Origin: Singulisphaera sp045290345
Lineage (GTDB): Bacteria; Planctomycetota; Planctomycetia; Isosphaerales; Isosphaeraceae
Reading direction: 5' to 3'
NCBI RefSeq assembly: GCF_045290345.1
Contig: NZ_CP155447.1
Location: forward strand, 10,292,001-10,356,000
DNA: 64,000 nt
Shown piece after piece: positions 17,801-24,399 of the stretch. Made by a program: the position numbers and the translations under genes. Every line of letters starts with the position of its first letter. Position 1 is the stretch's first letter. The notes beneath the pieces were generated by a model, which worked only from the letters and a program-made list of their open reading frames with translations, was not told the DNA's origin and searched no databases.

Positions 17801-19471
17801 CTCGAGGTCCTCGGGACTACGCCGAGCCTGGTGGATTTCTCCCTTCAACAGGTGAAGCGTGGCCTCGAGTTCGCGGGGTTGACGCCCCTGGGCGACCTGC
17901 GCGAGCAGGCTGTCGACGATCGGCCCGGCCTCTTCGGGATAGCCCGCCTGAACGATCGACCAAGCCGCCCAGATCTGGTACTGGGGTTCGAGAGTGCCCA
18001 TCCGCATCGCACGCTGGAGATATTGCCGACCGAGACCGGTCTCCATCGAGAGGACCAAGGCCACACCGTACCGTGCCTGGGCCTCGGCGAATTCCGGAAG
18101 TTGAGCGGCGGCAATCTTCAGATGATTCAGTGCGCTGGCGCGGAGCTTCACTTGAGCCGGATTAGGCGCGGTGGTGGGCGGTGTCTTTCCTCGGGCCGTC
18201 GCACTCACTCCGGAGTTTTCCAGTTCGATAGAGCCTTGGAAAAGATGGCCCAGCCCCTGGTAGATCGTCGAAGAACTCTCGACGAGCTTGGCGATATGCG
18301 GCCCGGCCTTGTCGAATCGCTCTTTGTCTTCAGAATTGCTCAGTGCCACTTCGACGGCGATGGTGTGCAACCCAAGCACGGTCTCGGCATTGTTTGGGCG
18401 GGTTACCAGCGGCAACCGGAGGGCCTTTTCGACAATCGCGAGGCACTCCGTCCGCTTCGCCCGGAACCGCAAATGCTCGGCATAGCTCAGGTAGACCTGA
18501 AGTTCCGGCCGGTTCACTTCCTCAAGCGCCTTCTGAAAGAGGCTTTCGACGTTTGCGTCGATCGCATCGACCAGTCCGGTCAGCGAGGCCCGTGTTTTCG
18601 GTTCGGAGGTGGCGGCGATCTGGAGAAGCGATCTCTGGACCCCTTCCAGAAGAGCGCTGAGACGAGCGATCCGGGGAGGAGCCAGCGGCGAGCCCGCGAG
18701 GACAGTCTGGACCTCGGCCTGGAGCGCGTTGACCCTCGCGGCCAATTCGACGGGGTCGGTCGTCGACAAAACATCGAGCTCACGAAGCCGGAGCAGGGCC
18801 ATCCGATCGAGCGCGTCGGCATCCGCGGGAAGGCTCAGGGTTCGTGTCTGCTTCAAGATCTCTTCGACGGTCGACTTGTCATGGAGGTGTTGGGCGAGTT
18901 TCGACTTGATCCAGTTGATCCGGACCGGCGCGGCCTTGGCGGTGATCAGGGCTTCGAGGTGCCGCTTGACGTCAGGAATCTTGGGCGATTTTTCTTCGAG
19001 CGTCTCGGCGGCGAGCACGTAGCGTGCGTCACCATTGCTCGGCTCCAGCTCGAGCACCTGGTTCGCCCAGAAAAGGGAGTCGGACCCGACACCGCGTCTG
19101 ATGGCATCGTCAAGCAGGAGGCGCCTTGGTTCCTTCAGCGTCTTTCCATATCGAGTGGCGGTGATGAGCGACTCGATCCGGCCGTACTGGATCTCCGCCT
19201 TCTTCTCGGGCGGCACCTGTTCGGCCCACTCACCGTACATCTTCGCGATCTCTTCATGGATCGCGGCGTTCCGGCCATCCTTCTGGAGGGCACGCTTGTA
19301 ATGGATCAGCGCCTTCTCGTACTGCTTGGCGGATCGTGCGGCCCTCGCCTGCGGCAAGATATCGCTCGAACCTCGAGGGATTAAGGTGTAGGCAATGGCA
19401 ACGACGCCAACTACGGCGATGACAAGAAACAGTCCGGAGAGGACCAAAAGGGGTTTCCAGCGGACGGTCAT
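14840..19471 (-). CDS. Giant membrane-anchored TPR protein
   Basis: 1543 residues from ATG 19471, which has GAAGGAG 9 bases upstream; an in-frame ATG at 19480 abuts that site and is less likely. One membrane helix is at residues about 8-29 (LLVLSGLFLVIAVVGVVAIA). The rest is almost wholly tetratricopeptide repeats, for example QYEKALIHYKRALQKDGRN, DLTGAVAHFDAALKKDPGN and QFDVRLMLGQTQLKLNEYAE. Such repeats are protein-interaction scaffolds. No enzymatic domain is seen. The bulk probably lies outside the cytoplasmic membrane. In planctomycetes and other bacteria such proteins accompany exopolysaccharide (PEP-CTERM/PrsT-type) systems, but no such genes are nearby. Transcribed alone. Confidence 0.82.
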   Translation of the reverse strand: MTVRWKPLLVLSGLFLVIAVVGVVAIAYTLIPRGSSDILPQARAARSAKQYEKALIHYKRALQKDGRNAAIHEEIAKMYGEWAEQVPPEKKAEIQYGRIESLITATRYGKTLKEPRRLLLDDAIRRGVGSDSLFWANQVLELEPSNGDARYVLAAETLEEKSPKIPDVKRHLEALITAKAAPVRINWIKSKLAQHLHDKSTVEEILKQTRTLSLPADADALDRMALLRLRELDVLSTTDPVELAARVNALQAEVQTVLAGSPLAPPRIARLSALLEGVQRSLLQIAATSEPKTRASLTGLVDAIDANVESLFQKALEEVNRPELQVYLSYAEHLRFRAKRTECLAIVEKALRLPLVTRPNNAETVLGLHTIAVEVALSNSEDKERFDKAGPHIAKLVESSSTIYQGLGHLFQGSIELENSGVSATARGKTPPTTAPNPAQVKLRASALNHLKIAAAQLPEFAEAQARYGVALVLSMETGLGRQYLQRAMRMGTLEPQYQIWAAWSIVQAGYPEEAGPIVDSLLAQVAQGRQPRELEATLHLLKGEIHQARRSPEDLEVALAEYERSFAKGETPTPPVQLRLAQIDVQLGRPEQALKRIESLRAQNAGGPPVEHLAVLILQEQDKTTEARAALDDARKKYPDSDELVGLDAAMLAKADKPEEADAVLAQYIDRNPDNIAITLTRAQLLSDTLNKPEDARKLLLSVADRSDNSGPLVQLALLDLRKHDHAAVAATIAKIRTRWKEAAIGDLLDAQLSLDENDLTGAVAHFDAALKKDPGNKLVQFWKAQLDSSTGSTEEARESLEEIARAKPTKEVDGGLSLLAAAESSLAAIALESGDPDGAINRLEALRGKNPNRIGGLTRADRWQLVTAYSSKGEWATAKREIASLLNDTKNKPTFDERVRGANYYRVHDEDEAALAQLDYVIQVNPAHPPAVVSRAYILARAKKFTEASAILSKAIATTTKEKPPAVFFLMQAAIDSLTPPQEDATQRALATLEKGLISQPDSTELVNAKYRVLRSTKGDKEAIAYIESVAAAKPDFRRMLVEIYSRHNDFTSGERVLRELLADKPKDALVAANLVRIVGLQAIQAAQQNKPDLERTLNEKVSGMIREFRTRFPTDLTFLQAECDLAARRGDLTRATAITQEMDKIAKGSSSGPLTRARIYAAQGRTRETAEAYIEALERNPRQFDVRLMLGQTQLKLNEYAEAIRQAKMVLEVDNDQPDAVMLLARAIAAQPGPDSQVAANRAQVIKDLSEAIRKNPKFADAYHEKSELQILLKDRKQAIATLNEAVKANPEDAAGLALLIQRLSETREDGRAATSDELAEAEKVASTVGDSDEKGNMLLAIAVGYHKAGQLTAALPWAKKASSKLDVPLVHLNYGDLLLSIAEKTKDAAEAKPYFEKAVEQYDLVLKSSANSVEAINNKAWILHTHLGRSTQALELANGFLKRVDPGTLPGEFFDTVGAIQEATGRAREAEDSYAQGLRKSPDHPVLNYHMGKLFAADKRRASQASSYLEKAIAGRDRLSPTMASDLESVVKKLQMKAN

Positions 19472-20197
19472 CGGGCTCATCTCCTTCAGCTCATGGTGCC
19501 GGACCGCGACGATCGTGGGGACTCCCGAACGCTCGACCATCCGGGTCTGAGGTGCGGACCAAAGGTGCGCGGCGATGGAAAACCAGTCGAAGCAGGGGCT
19601 GACAGCCTAACCAGGCACACGCTCAGACCGGATCGGTGGGAATTCCGGACGAAGCACAGCGTACCTGACGCGAGGGAACGGACCCCGTTCCTACACGCTG
19701 CCAAGAATCAACACATGCCACGGGAGGGCTGGCGTACAAAAAAAAGGAATGCGAAGACCGAGAGGAAGGGGGGAACGGCAATGCCTTCTGCCCTGATACC
19801 TCAGCGAGGTCGCAATCCGTTGCAGTTCGTGCACCACATCCGGGCAGCGTGCCAGGATAGAGACTCCGCTCAGAGACTTCAAGCAAATTCGCCCACTCCC
19901 GGCGCGGGTCGCTGATGCTCGAAATCACTGTGTGGCCAGCGCTTGACTCGAAATCAACAGCCGGAACCCGACAGGTCATGAAAAAAAAGACACGTGCCGC
20001 TTGCTCACCGGCACGAGGCGGCCAGTGAATCGAGCGGAACGTGTCAAAAAAGGATCAACGCGTACTCGAGAACCGACGGGTCGTTTTCGATCCAGAGATG
20101 CCGTTTGAGCGTGCGTCGGACACAACTCACGGCCCGATGAACGTGGCCCGCAACGCGCTGCTCCGGTCTCCCGTAGTCGCTTGCAGGCCGATCGCCA
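19472..20197. other. Intergenic region with minus-strand terminator
   Basis: About 725 bases between the TPR gene start and the stop of the thioredoxin/YHS gene. It holds the terminator at 19981-20015. Open frames on both strands (e.g. 19493-19915 plus, 19623-19979 minus) have non-protein-like composition and no ribosome binding sites. The promoter of the TPR gene should lie between 19472 and about 19700, but I could not fix it. Confidence 0.5.
19981..20015 (-). terminator. Intrinsic terminator after thioredoxin/YHS gene
   Basis: Read on the minus strand: a 7-bp stem (CGTGCCG with CGGCACG, at 20009-20015 and 19993-19999), then a run of eight T (A19981-19988 on the plus strand). It is about 180 bases past the minus-strand stop at 20198. 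Confidence 0.75.
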
Positions 20198-21208
20198 TCA
20201 GCGGCGGGTTGAAATCTCGGTACGACGAGCCGCCTCACGCGTCTCACGTTCGACGGTCGAAACGCGAAGCTTATCGAAGACCGGAGACCAATGCGGCTGC
20301 CCCTTGGCGAGCACGAAGTCGTGCCCCCAGCAGTGCGGACAGAGCCCCCGATCGGCCAGGTCGACGTGACAGTAGCGTTCGGGATTCTTCATGAATTGAG
20401 CGCGACTGATCTCGTCAGCACAGAGATAGAGATGGCCTTGGAAGAGAATTCCGAAGCGAGCCTCACCCGGCTTGACGTTTCCACGGTCGACCTGATGAAC
20501 CGGGCAGCGGCCACTGTTGACCGGGATGAACCGTTCCGGTTGCCTCTGGAACGTCCCTCGGACGATTGGGTTGGCGAAGCGGTAGACGCGGCCCTCGTGC
20601 TCCAGGCTCAGGGCATGTTGTCCCTGAACGAGCCGATGCTCCTGGACCAGACTGACCGGGCAAAAACCGGCCAGCGCCAGGCTTTCCTCGGCCCGGGTTG
20701 CGGAAGGAGCAGCGGCCTTCGACTCCCGGGCGGGCGCTGACCCCTTCGCGAGCGAGGCTTGCTCGACGCGAGCCCGGGCCGACTCGAGGAAGGAGTGGAA
20801 TGTCTCTGGGTCCAGATACCCCTCGTGTTTGGCGACAATCTCACCCGCGGGGGAGACAAGGATCGTGGCAGGAAGTCCGGCCACGCCGAGTTGCGTCGCT
20901 AATTCTTCATTTGTGTCGGATTGAAGCTTAATGGGAACGAAATGTTCGCGTGACTGCCCGATGACTTTGGGATGGATAAACGATTCGCGATCCATCAGCG
21001 TACAAAAATGGCACCAAGAACCCGTAAATTGGATCCAAAGCAATCGATGCTTGGCTTTTGCCTCGGCATTGGCGCGTTGAATGTCGGATCGCCACTCGAT
21101 CCCGCCGGGGCCGGCCGCTTCGGCCACTCTTCCATCCAGCCACACCGAACCGAATCCAAGGAGGGCGACGAGGCCCATCCCGATCGACCGGGACTTGCGT
21201 GGAGTCAT
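20198..21208 (-). CDS. Exported thioredoxin-fold protein with two YHS-like modules
   Basis: 336 residues from ATG 21208, with GGAGA 7 bases upstream; the open frame runs on to 21469. An N-terminal signal peptide (GMGLVALLGFGSVWLDG) is followed by a thioredoxin domain: GSWCHFC puts the CxxC at residues 66-69, and the cis-Pro loop GLPATIL is at 111-117. Two YHS-like modules follow: GFCPVSL at 181-187 and GRCPVHQ at 233-239, each with the later aromatic/Pro-Glu-Arg motif (QRQPERFIPV, KNPERYCHV). A final CPHC is at 290-293. It is probably a periplasmic thiol-redox or metal-handling protein. The role of the YHS modules is inferred from CPVS-type YHS domains that are common in planctomycetes. Confidence 0.8.
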   Translation of the reverse strand: MTPRKSRSIGMGLVALLGFGSVWLDGRVAEAAGPGGIEWRSDIQRANAEAKAKHRLLWIQFTGSWCHFCTLMDRESFIHPKVIGQSREHFVPIKLQSDTNEELATQLGVAGLPATILVSPAGEIVAKHEGYLDPETFHSFLESARARVEQASLAKGSAPARESKAAAPSATRAEESLALAGFCPVSLVQEHRLVQGQHALSLEHEGRVYRFANPIVRGTFQRQPERFIPVNSGRCPVHQVDRGNVKPGEARFGILFQGHLYLCADEISRAQFMKNPERYCHVDLADRGLCPHCWGHDFVLAKGQPHWSPVFDKLRVSTVERETREAARRTEISTRR

Positions 21209-21691
21209 AGAGCATCTCCGTCGTTCGGCGTCGTATTTTAAGAAGCTCTGGGAGCCAGAAATGCGTCGTTGAACGCGACACACTCCATCCGTGGAGATGC
21301 CACCCGAAATGTGACAAGCGGGCCAAACCATTGGCAGGCAAGGGATCTGCTTGATTCCCGCTTTTACATCGGCCCATATCCGAAAGGACTTGATCGAAAC
21401 GAGAGCCGCCGGGCGGCGCATCTCGTTGACATCTCGGGAGGTTCCGCTCCGGCCAATTAGAAGGATCACTCGGGATCTAAGGCGGAGCGAATCTGGGCGA
21501 AACGACGGCGAGCCGACGAGTCCTGCCGCTCCGACCCATTGTGCCGATTGCGACTCGGGAATCCAGGGGCGCAGCCGAACGGCCGGACCTTTTCAGGATC
21601 CGACCGTTCGCGGCCAAGTCAATCGACTGGCAGTGAGGATGTGCGTCGTGGAGGAGGGACGCCGCTCCGTCACGAAGCGGCGCTGCCGGGG
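21209..21691. other. Intergenic region
   Basis: About 480 bases between the thioredoxin/YHS gene start and the end of the flotillin operon. The in-frame upstream extension of the thioredoxin gene (21209-21469) lacks protein-like composition. I see no clear terminator for the operon. Confidence 0.45.
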
Positions 21692-22399
21692 TCAGTAGAG
21701 TCGCGATCTTTTGCCGCGAAGGGCGAGCGGAGGCTGAAGCAACTCATTGAGAATGATGGCCTCGCGCAACTTCGCCGGAGAGCTCAAGAGAATCGTGATA
21801 TCATTGCTTGAAAGGGCCGCCAGGACAGCCGACTTGGGGGGTGAGTGCGGCGTCGCGGCGACCTCCTGGCTCACCGGCGTCGACAGCGGCACCACCATCT
21901 TCTTGAGCGGTGTGAGATCCATTTCCCGGCTCAGTTGCCCGGACGGTTCTGGACTCATCGATGCGCTCAGAGCGCGCGGGGTCGCCAGATCTTGTGTTCG
22001 CTTTGCCGGCGTCACCGGCGCGGACCGAGCACGAAACCCGCGTCGCTGTCCCGCCCCCGAATTCGGCCGCGCACCAAGCGGCGGGGTCGGACGACGGGGA
22101 TCGGCCTCGATGATGAGGATCTCATCATCGGGCCGCCCTTGGGTTCGGCGCTCCTGGTTCGCGGGGGCCGGCGGCCGCAGCGACACGTCGCGTGAGAACG
22201 ATTCCATCCGGCGCTCAGGCGGACGGGCCAATGAAGGAGGTCCCCCCGACCCCGGCGGTCTCGGTCCCGGAGGACCAGGAGGTCGCCCCGTCCGCGGAGG
22301 CAGAGGTTGGGCCTCCCGGTTGATCAGTGAGGTCAACGCCCAGATGGCCAGGAAGGTCAATGGAACGATGAATTGAAAGAGATTGACACCATTTCCCAC
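21692..22399 (-). CDS. Pro-rich single-pass membrane protein of flotillin operon
   Basis: 235 residues if started at the GTG at 22399, which has GGAGGA 7 bases upstream; the frame is open to 22450. One N-terminal membrane helix (residues about 6-24, NLFQFIVPLTFLAIWALTSL) is followed by a Pro/Arg-rich disordered section with GRPPGPPGPRPPGSGGPP. The C-terminus is conserved-looking (SNDITILLSSPAKLREAIIL, then NELLQPPLALRG), which suggests a short interaction motif. No family is recognised. It is the last gene of the NfeD/FloA operon, 75 bases after floA, so a role with the flotillin microdomain is inferred from position only. Confidence 0.65.
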   Translation of the reverse strand: MGNGVNLFQFIVPLTFLAIWALTSLINREAQPLPPRTGRPPGPPGPRPPGSGGPPSLARPPERRMESFSRDVSLRPPAPANQERRTQGRPDDEILIIEADPRRPTPPLGARPNSGAGQRRGFRARSAPVTPAKRTQDLATPRALSASMSPEPSGQLSREMDLTPLKKMVVPLSTPVSQEVAATPHSPPKSAVLAALSSNDITILLSSPAKLREAIILNELLQPPLALRGKRSRLY

Positions 22400-22474
22400 C
22401 GACTCATCCTCCGATCTCTTGGAGCACTGTCGTTGGCTCGGCCAAAGCAACCGAGGTCAACGGCAGCGAAGCGG

Positions 22475-23542
22475 TCAGCCGCTGGTTACCTCGCGCCTCG
22501 AATTGCCGGTGCCGCCGATGGCCGACCTCATCTCGGTGTCAGCCTGAATGTTGCGTAGATGGTAATAATCGGTGACCCCGAGATTGCCCTGGCGGAACGC
22601 TTCGGCAATCGCGAGCGGCACTTCGGCCTCGGCCAGCACGACCTTGGCACGGTTAGACTGAACCTGCGCGATCATCTCCTGTTCGGAGGCCACCGCGAAT
22701 GCACGGCGTTCTTCGGCCTTGGCGCGGGCCACGCGGGTGTCGGCTTCAGCCTGGAGCGCCTGGAGATTGGCGCCGATGTTGTCGCCCACGTCGATGTCGG
22801 CGATGTCGATCGAGAGGATCTCGTAGGCCGTCCCGGCGTCGAGTCCCTTCTCGAGCACGCGTTTGGAGATTGAGTCCGGCTTCTCGAGCACCTGGTTGTG
22901 GGTATCGGCCGACCCAATGGCGTTGACGATCCCCTCGCCGACGCGTGCGATGATCGTCTCATCGGTGGCACCGCCGACCAGCCGGTCGATGTTCGTCCGG
23001 ACTGTCACCTTGGCCTTCACCTTGAGTTGAATGCCGTTCTTGGCCACGCCATCGATCGTGAGTCGTCCCTGCGACGGGTCGGGGCAGGGGATGACCTTGG
23101 GATTGACGCTGGTCTGGACGGCTTCGAGGACGTTACGTCCGGCCAGGTCGATCGCGGCGGCCCGTTTATAGGACAGTGGGATATCTGCTCGGTTGGCGGC
23201 GATCAAGGCGCGAACGACGTTCGGCACATTGCCACCAGCCAGGTAGTGCGCCTCCAGGCTCTGGGTGGTCACCCCGTCCTTCTCGGCAAGACCCGCCTGG
23301 TAGGCCATGATCTTCGAGCGAACGATAATGTTTGGGTTGACCTTTCGGAACGACATCCCGACCAGTTCGAGGATCCCGACGTTCGCGCCGGTCATCTTCG
23401 CCTGAATCCAGAGGTTGAAATATTTAGCAAAAAAGATACAAGCAACAAGCGAGAACATCGCGATCGCGATGATCCCGAGCACGACGTAAGTCGACCAGGC
23501 AGACATCGGTGCTGGTCCTTGCGCCAACAGGGTGAAGCTCAT
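22475..23542 (-). CDS. floA: Flotillin-like protein FloA
   Basis: 355 residues; ATG at 23542 with GAGGA 6 bases upstream. FloA is a bacterial flotillin of the SPFH/UPF0365 class that forms membrane microdomains on the inner face of the cytoplasmic membrane. A membrane segment is at residues 18-40. Then come family segments MTGANVGILELVGMSFRKVN, IDLAGRNVLEAVQTSVNPKV, DRLVGGATDETIIARVGEGI and a coiled-coil flotillin region with EADTRVARAKAEERRAFAVA. The length fits Bacillus FloA (about 330). It lies downstream of two NfeD-type genes, the usual genomic partners of flotillins, and upstream of a Pro-rich membrane protein. Confidence 0.93.
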   Translation of the reverse strand: MSFTLLAQGPAPMSAWSTYVVLGIIAIAMFSLVACIFFAKYFNLWIQAKMTGANVGILELVGMSFRKVNPNIIVRSKIMAYQAGLAEKDGVTTQSLEAHYLAGGNVPNVVRALIAANRADIPLSYKRAAAIDLAGRNVLEAVQTSVNPKVIPCPDPSQGRLTIDGVAKNGIQLKVKAKVTVRTNIDRLVGGATDETIIARVGEGIVNAIGSADTHNQVLEKPDSISKRVLEKGLDAGTAYEILSIDIADIDVGDNIGANLQALQAEADTRVARAKAEERRAFAVASEQEMIAQVQSNRAKVVLAEAEVPLAIAEAFRQGNLGVTDYYHLRNIQADTEMRSAIGGTGNSRREVTSG

Positions 23543-23671
23543 TCGGAGTCCTCTCGTATAAACGGCCGTTCTCAGGCCGTCGTTGAGCGTCGAAGCCAGG
23601 GTGGCGGAAAGCGATTCGTCGCTGATTCACGGAAATTTGTTGCCACGACAGGCCACGTCGCACGAATCACA

Positions 23672-24232
23672 TCAAAACAGGTCAGCCGGGTTCGTTTCAG
23701 GTTCAGGCGCTGGTGCTGGCTTGACCAGGACCTCTTCCAGGGTTGGGTCGTGAGCAGTCCGCACAATCAACTGGCCGCCTCGCACCCGGACGGCCTGGAT
23801 CAGGGAACCGGGGGGAATCAGCCCCTCCTCGGCAAGGCCATCGAGCCGGCGACCGTCGAAGTCGACCATGCCCGAGGGTCGCAAGGGGGTCAAGGCCCGG
23901 CCCAGCTGACCGACCAGGTGATCCAACCTTTGGCTCGAGTGCGACGCCTCAATATCTTCGGGATCGGGAGGCTTCAGGAGGACGCGTTTGCCCAGGGGAG
24001 TCCGTGGCCAGAGGTAGACTCCCAGCGCGACCACCAGGGGCATCAGGAGAAAATCAGCCAGCAAGAAGATCAGCCCCAGTTCAGTCGACTGTTCAAACGC
24101 CCTCCAGAGACTCAAGGCGATGCAGCAGAGGGCCAGCAGCCCGATTAACCCACCCGAGGGAATGAACACTTCGGCGATCAACAGGATCAAACCAAACGCA
24201 AGGAGAAGAAGCGGCCAGGCCAGCGTGCTCAT
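23672..24232 (-). CDS. Short NfeD family membrane protein
   Basis: 186 residues from ATG 24232; the frame is open to 24268, with a second ATG there. Neither start has a strong ribosome binding site; the shorter form begins directly with the membrane segment. Three or four hydrophobic helices span residues about 5-75, including the NfeD hallmark LIAEVFIPSGGLIGLLAL. A C-terminal OB-fold (residues about 110-165) has the typical GRALTPLRPSGMVDFDGRRL and GSLIQAVRVRGGQLIV. NfeD proteins partner flotillins. It precedes floA by 130 bases and follows the ClpP/NfeD fusion, in the usual order. Confidence 0.88.
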   Translation of the reverse strand: MSTLAWPLLLLAFGLILLIAEVFIPSGGLIGLLALCCIALSLWRAFEQSTELGLIFLLADFLLMPLVVALGVYLWPRTPLGKRVLLKPPDPEDIEASHSSQRLDHLVGQLGRALTPLRPSGMVDFDGRRLDGLAEEGLIPPGSLIQAVRVRGGQLIVRTAHDPTLEEVLVKPAPAPEPETNPADLF

Positions 24233-24399
24233 GACTCCCACACTTTTGTTGGGGGGATGGGGAGACATTCCATCAAGTTGGACGAGCCATCGTTACTCGT
24301 GGAGGCGGCACCCCTTCCGTAGTTTAAATCACTCGGAGGGACGAAAGCTAATTCTCTTCCGGAACATTGCCGATTTGCCGGCCGATCGTCCGTCCGGAT

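Noticed and set aside
22898..24148. Plus-strand frame of 416 aa across floA and the short NfeD gene
   Set aside because: It spans two real genes and their gap on the opposite strand, so it cannot be a single protein of use.
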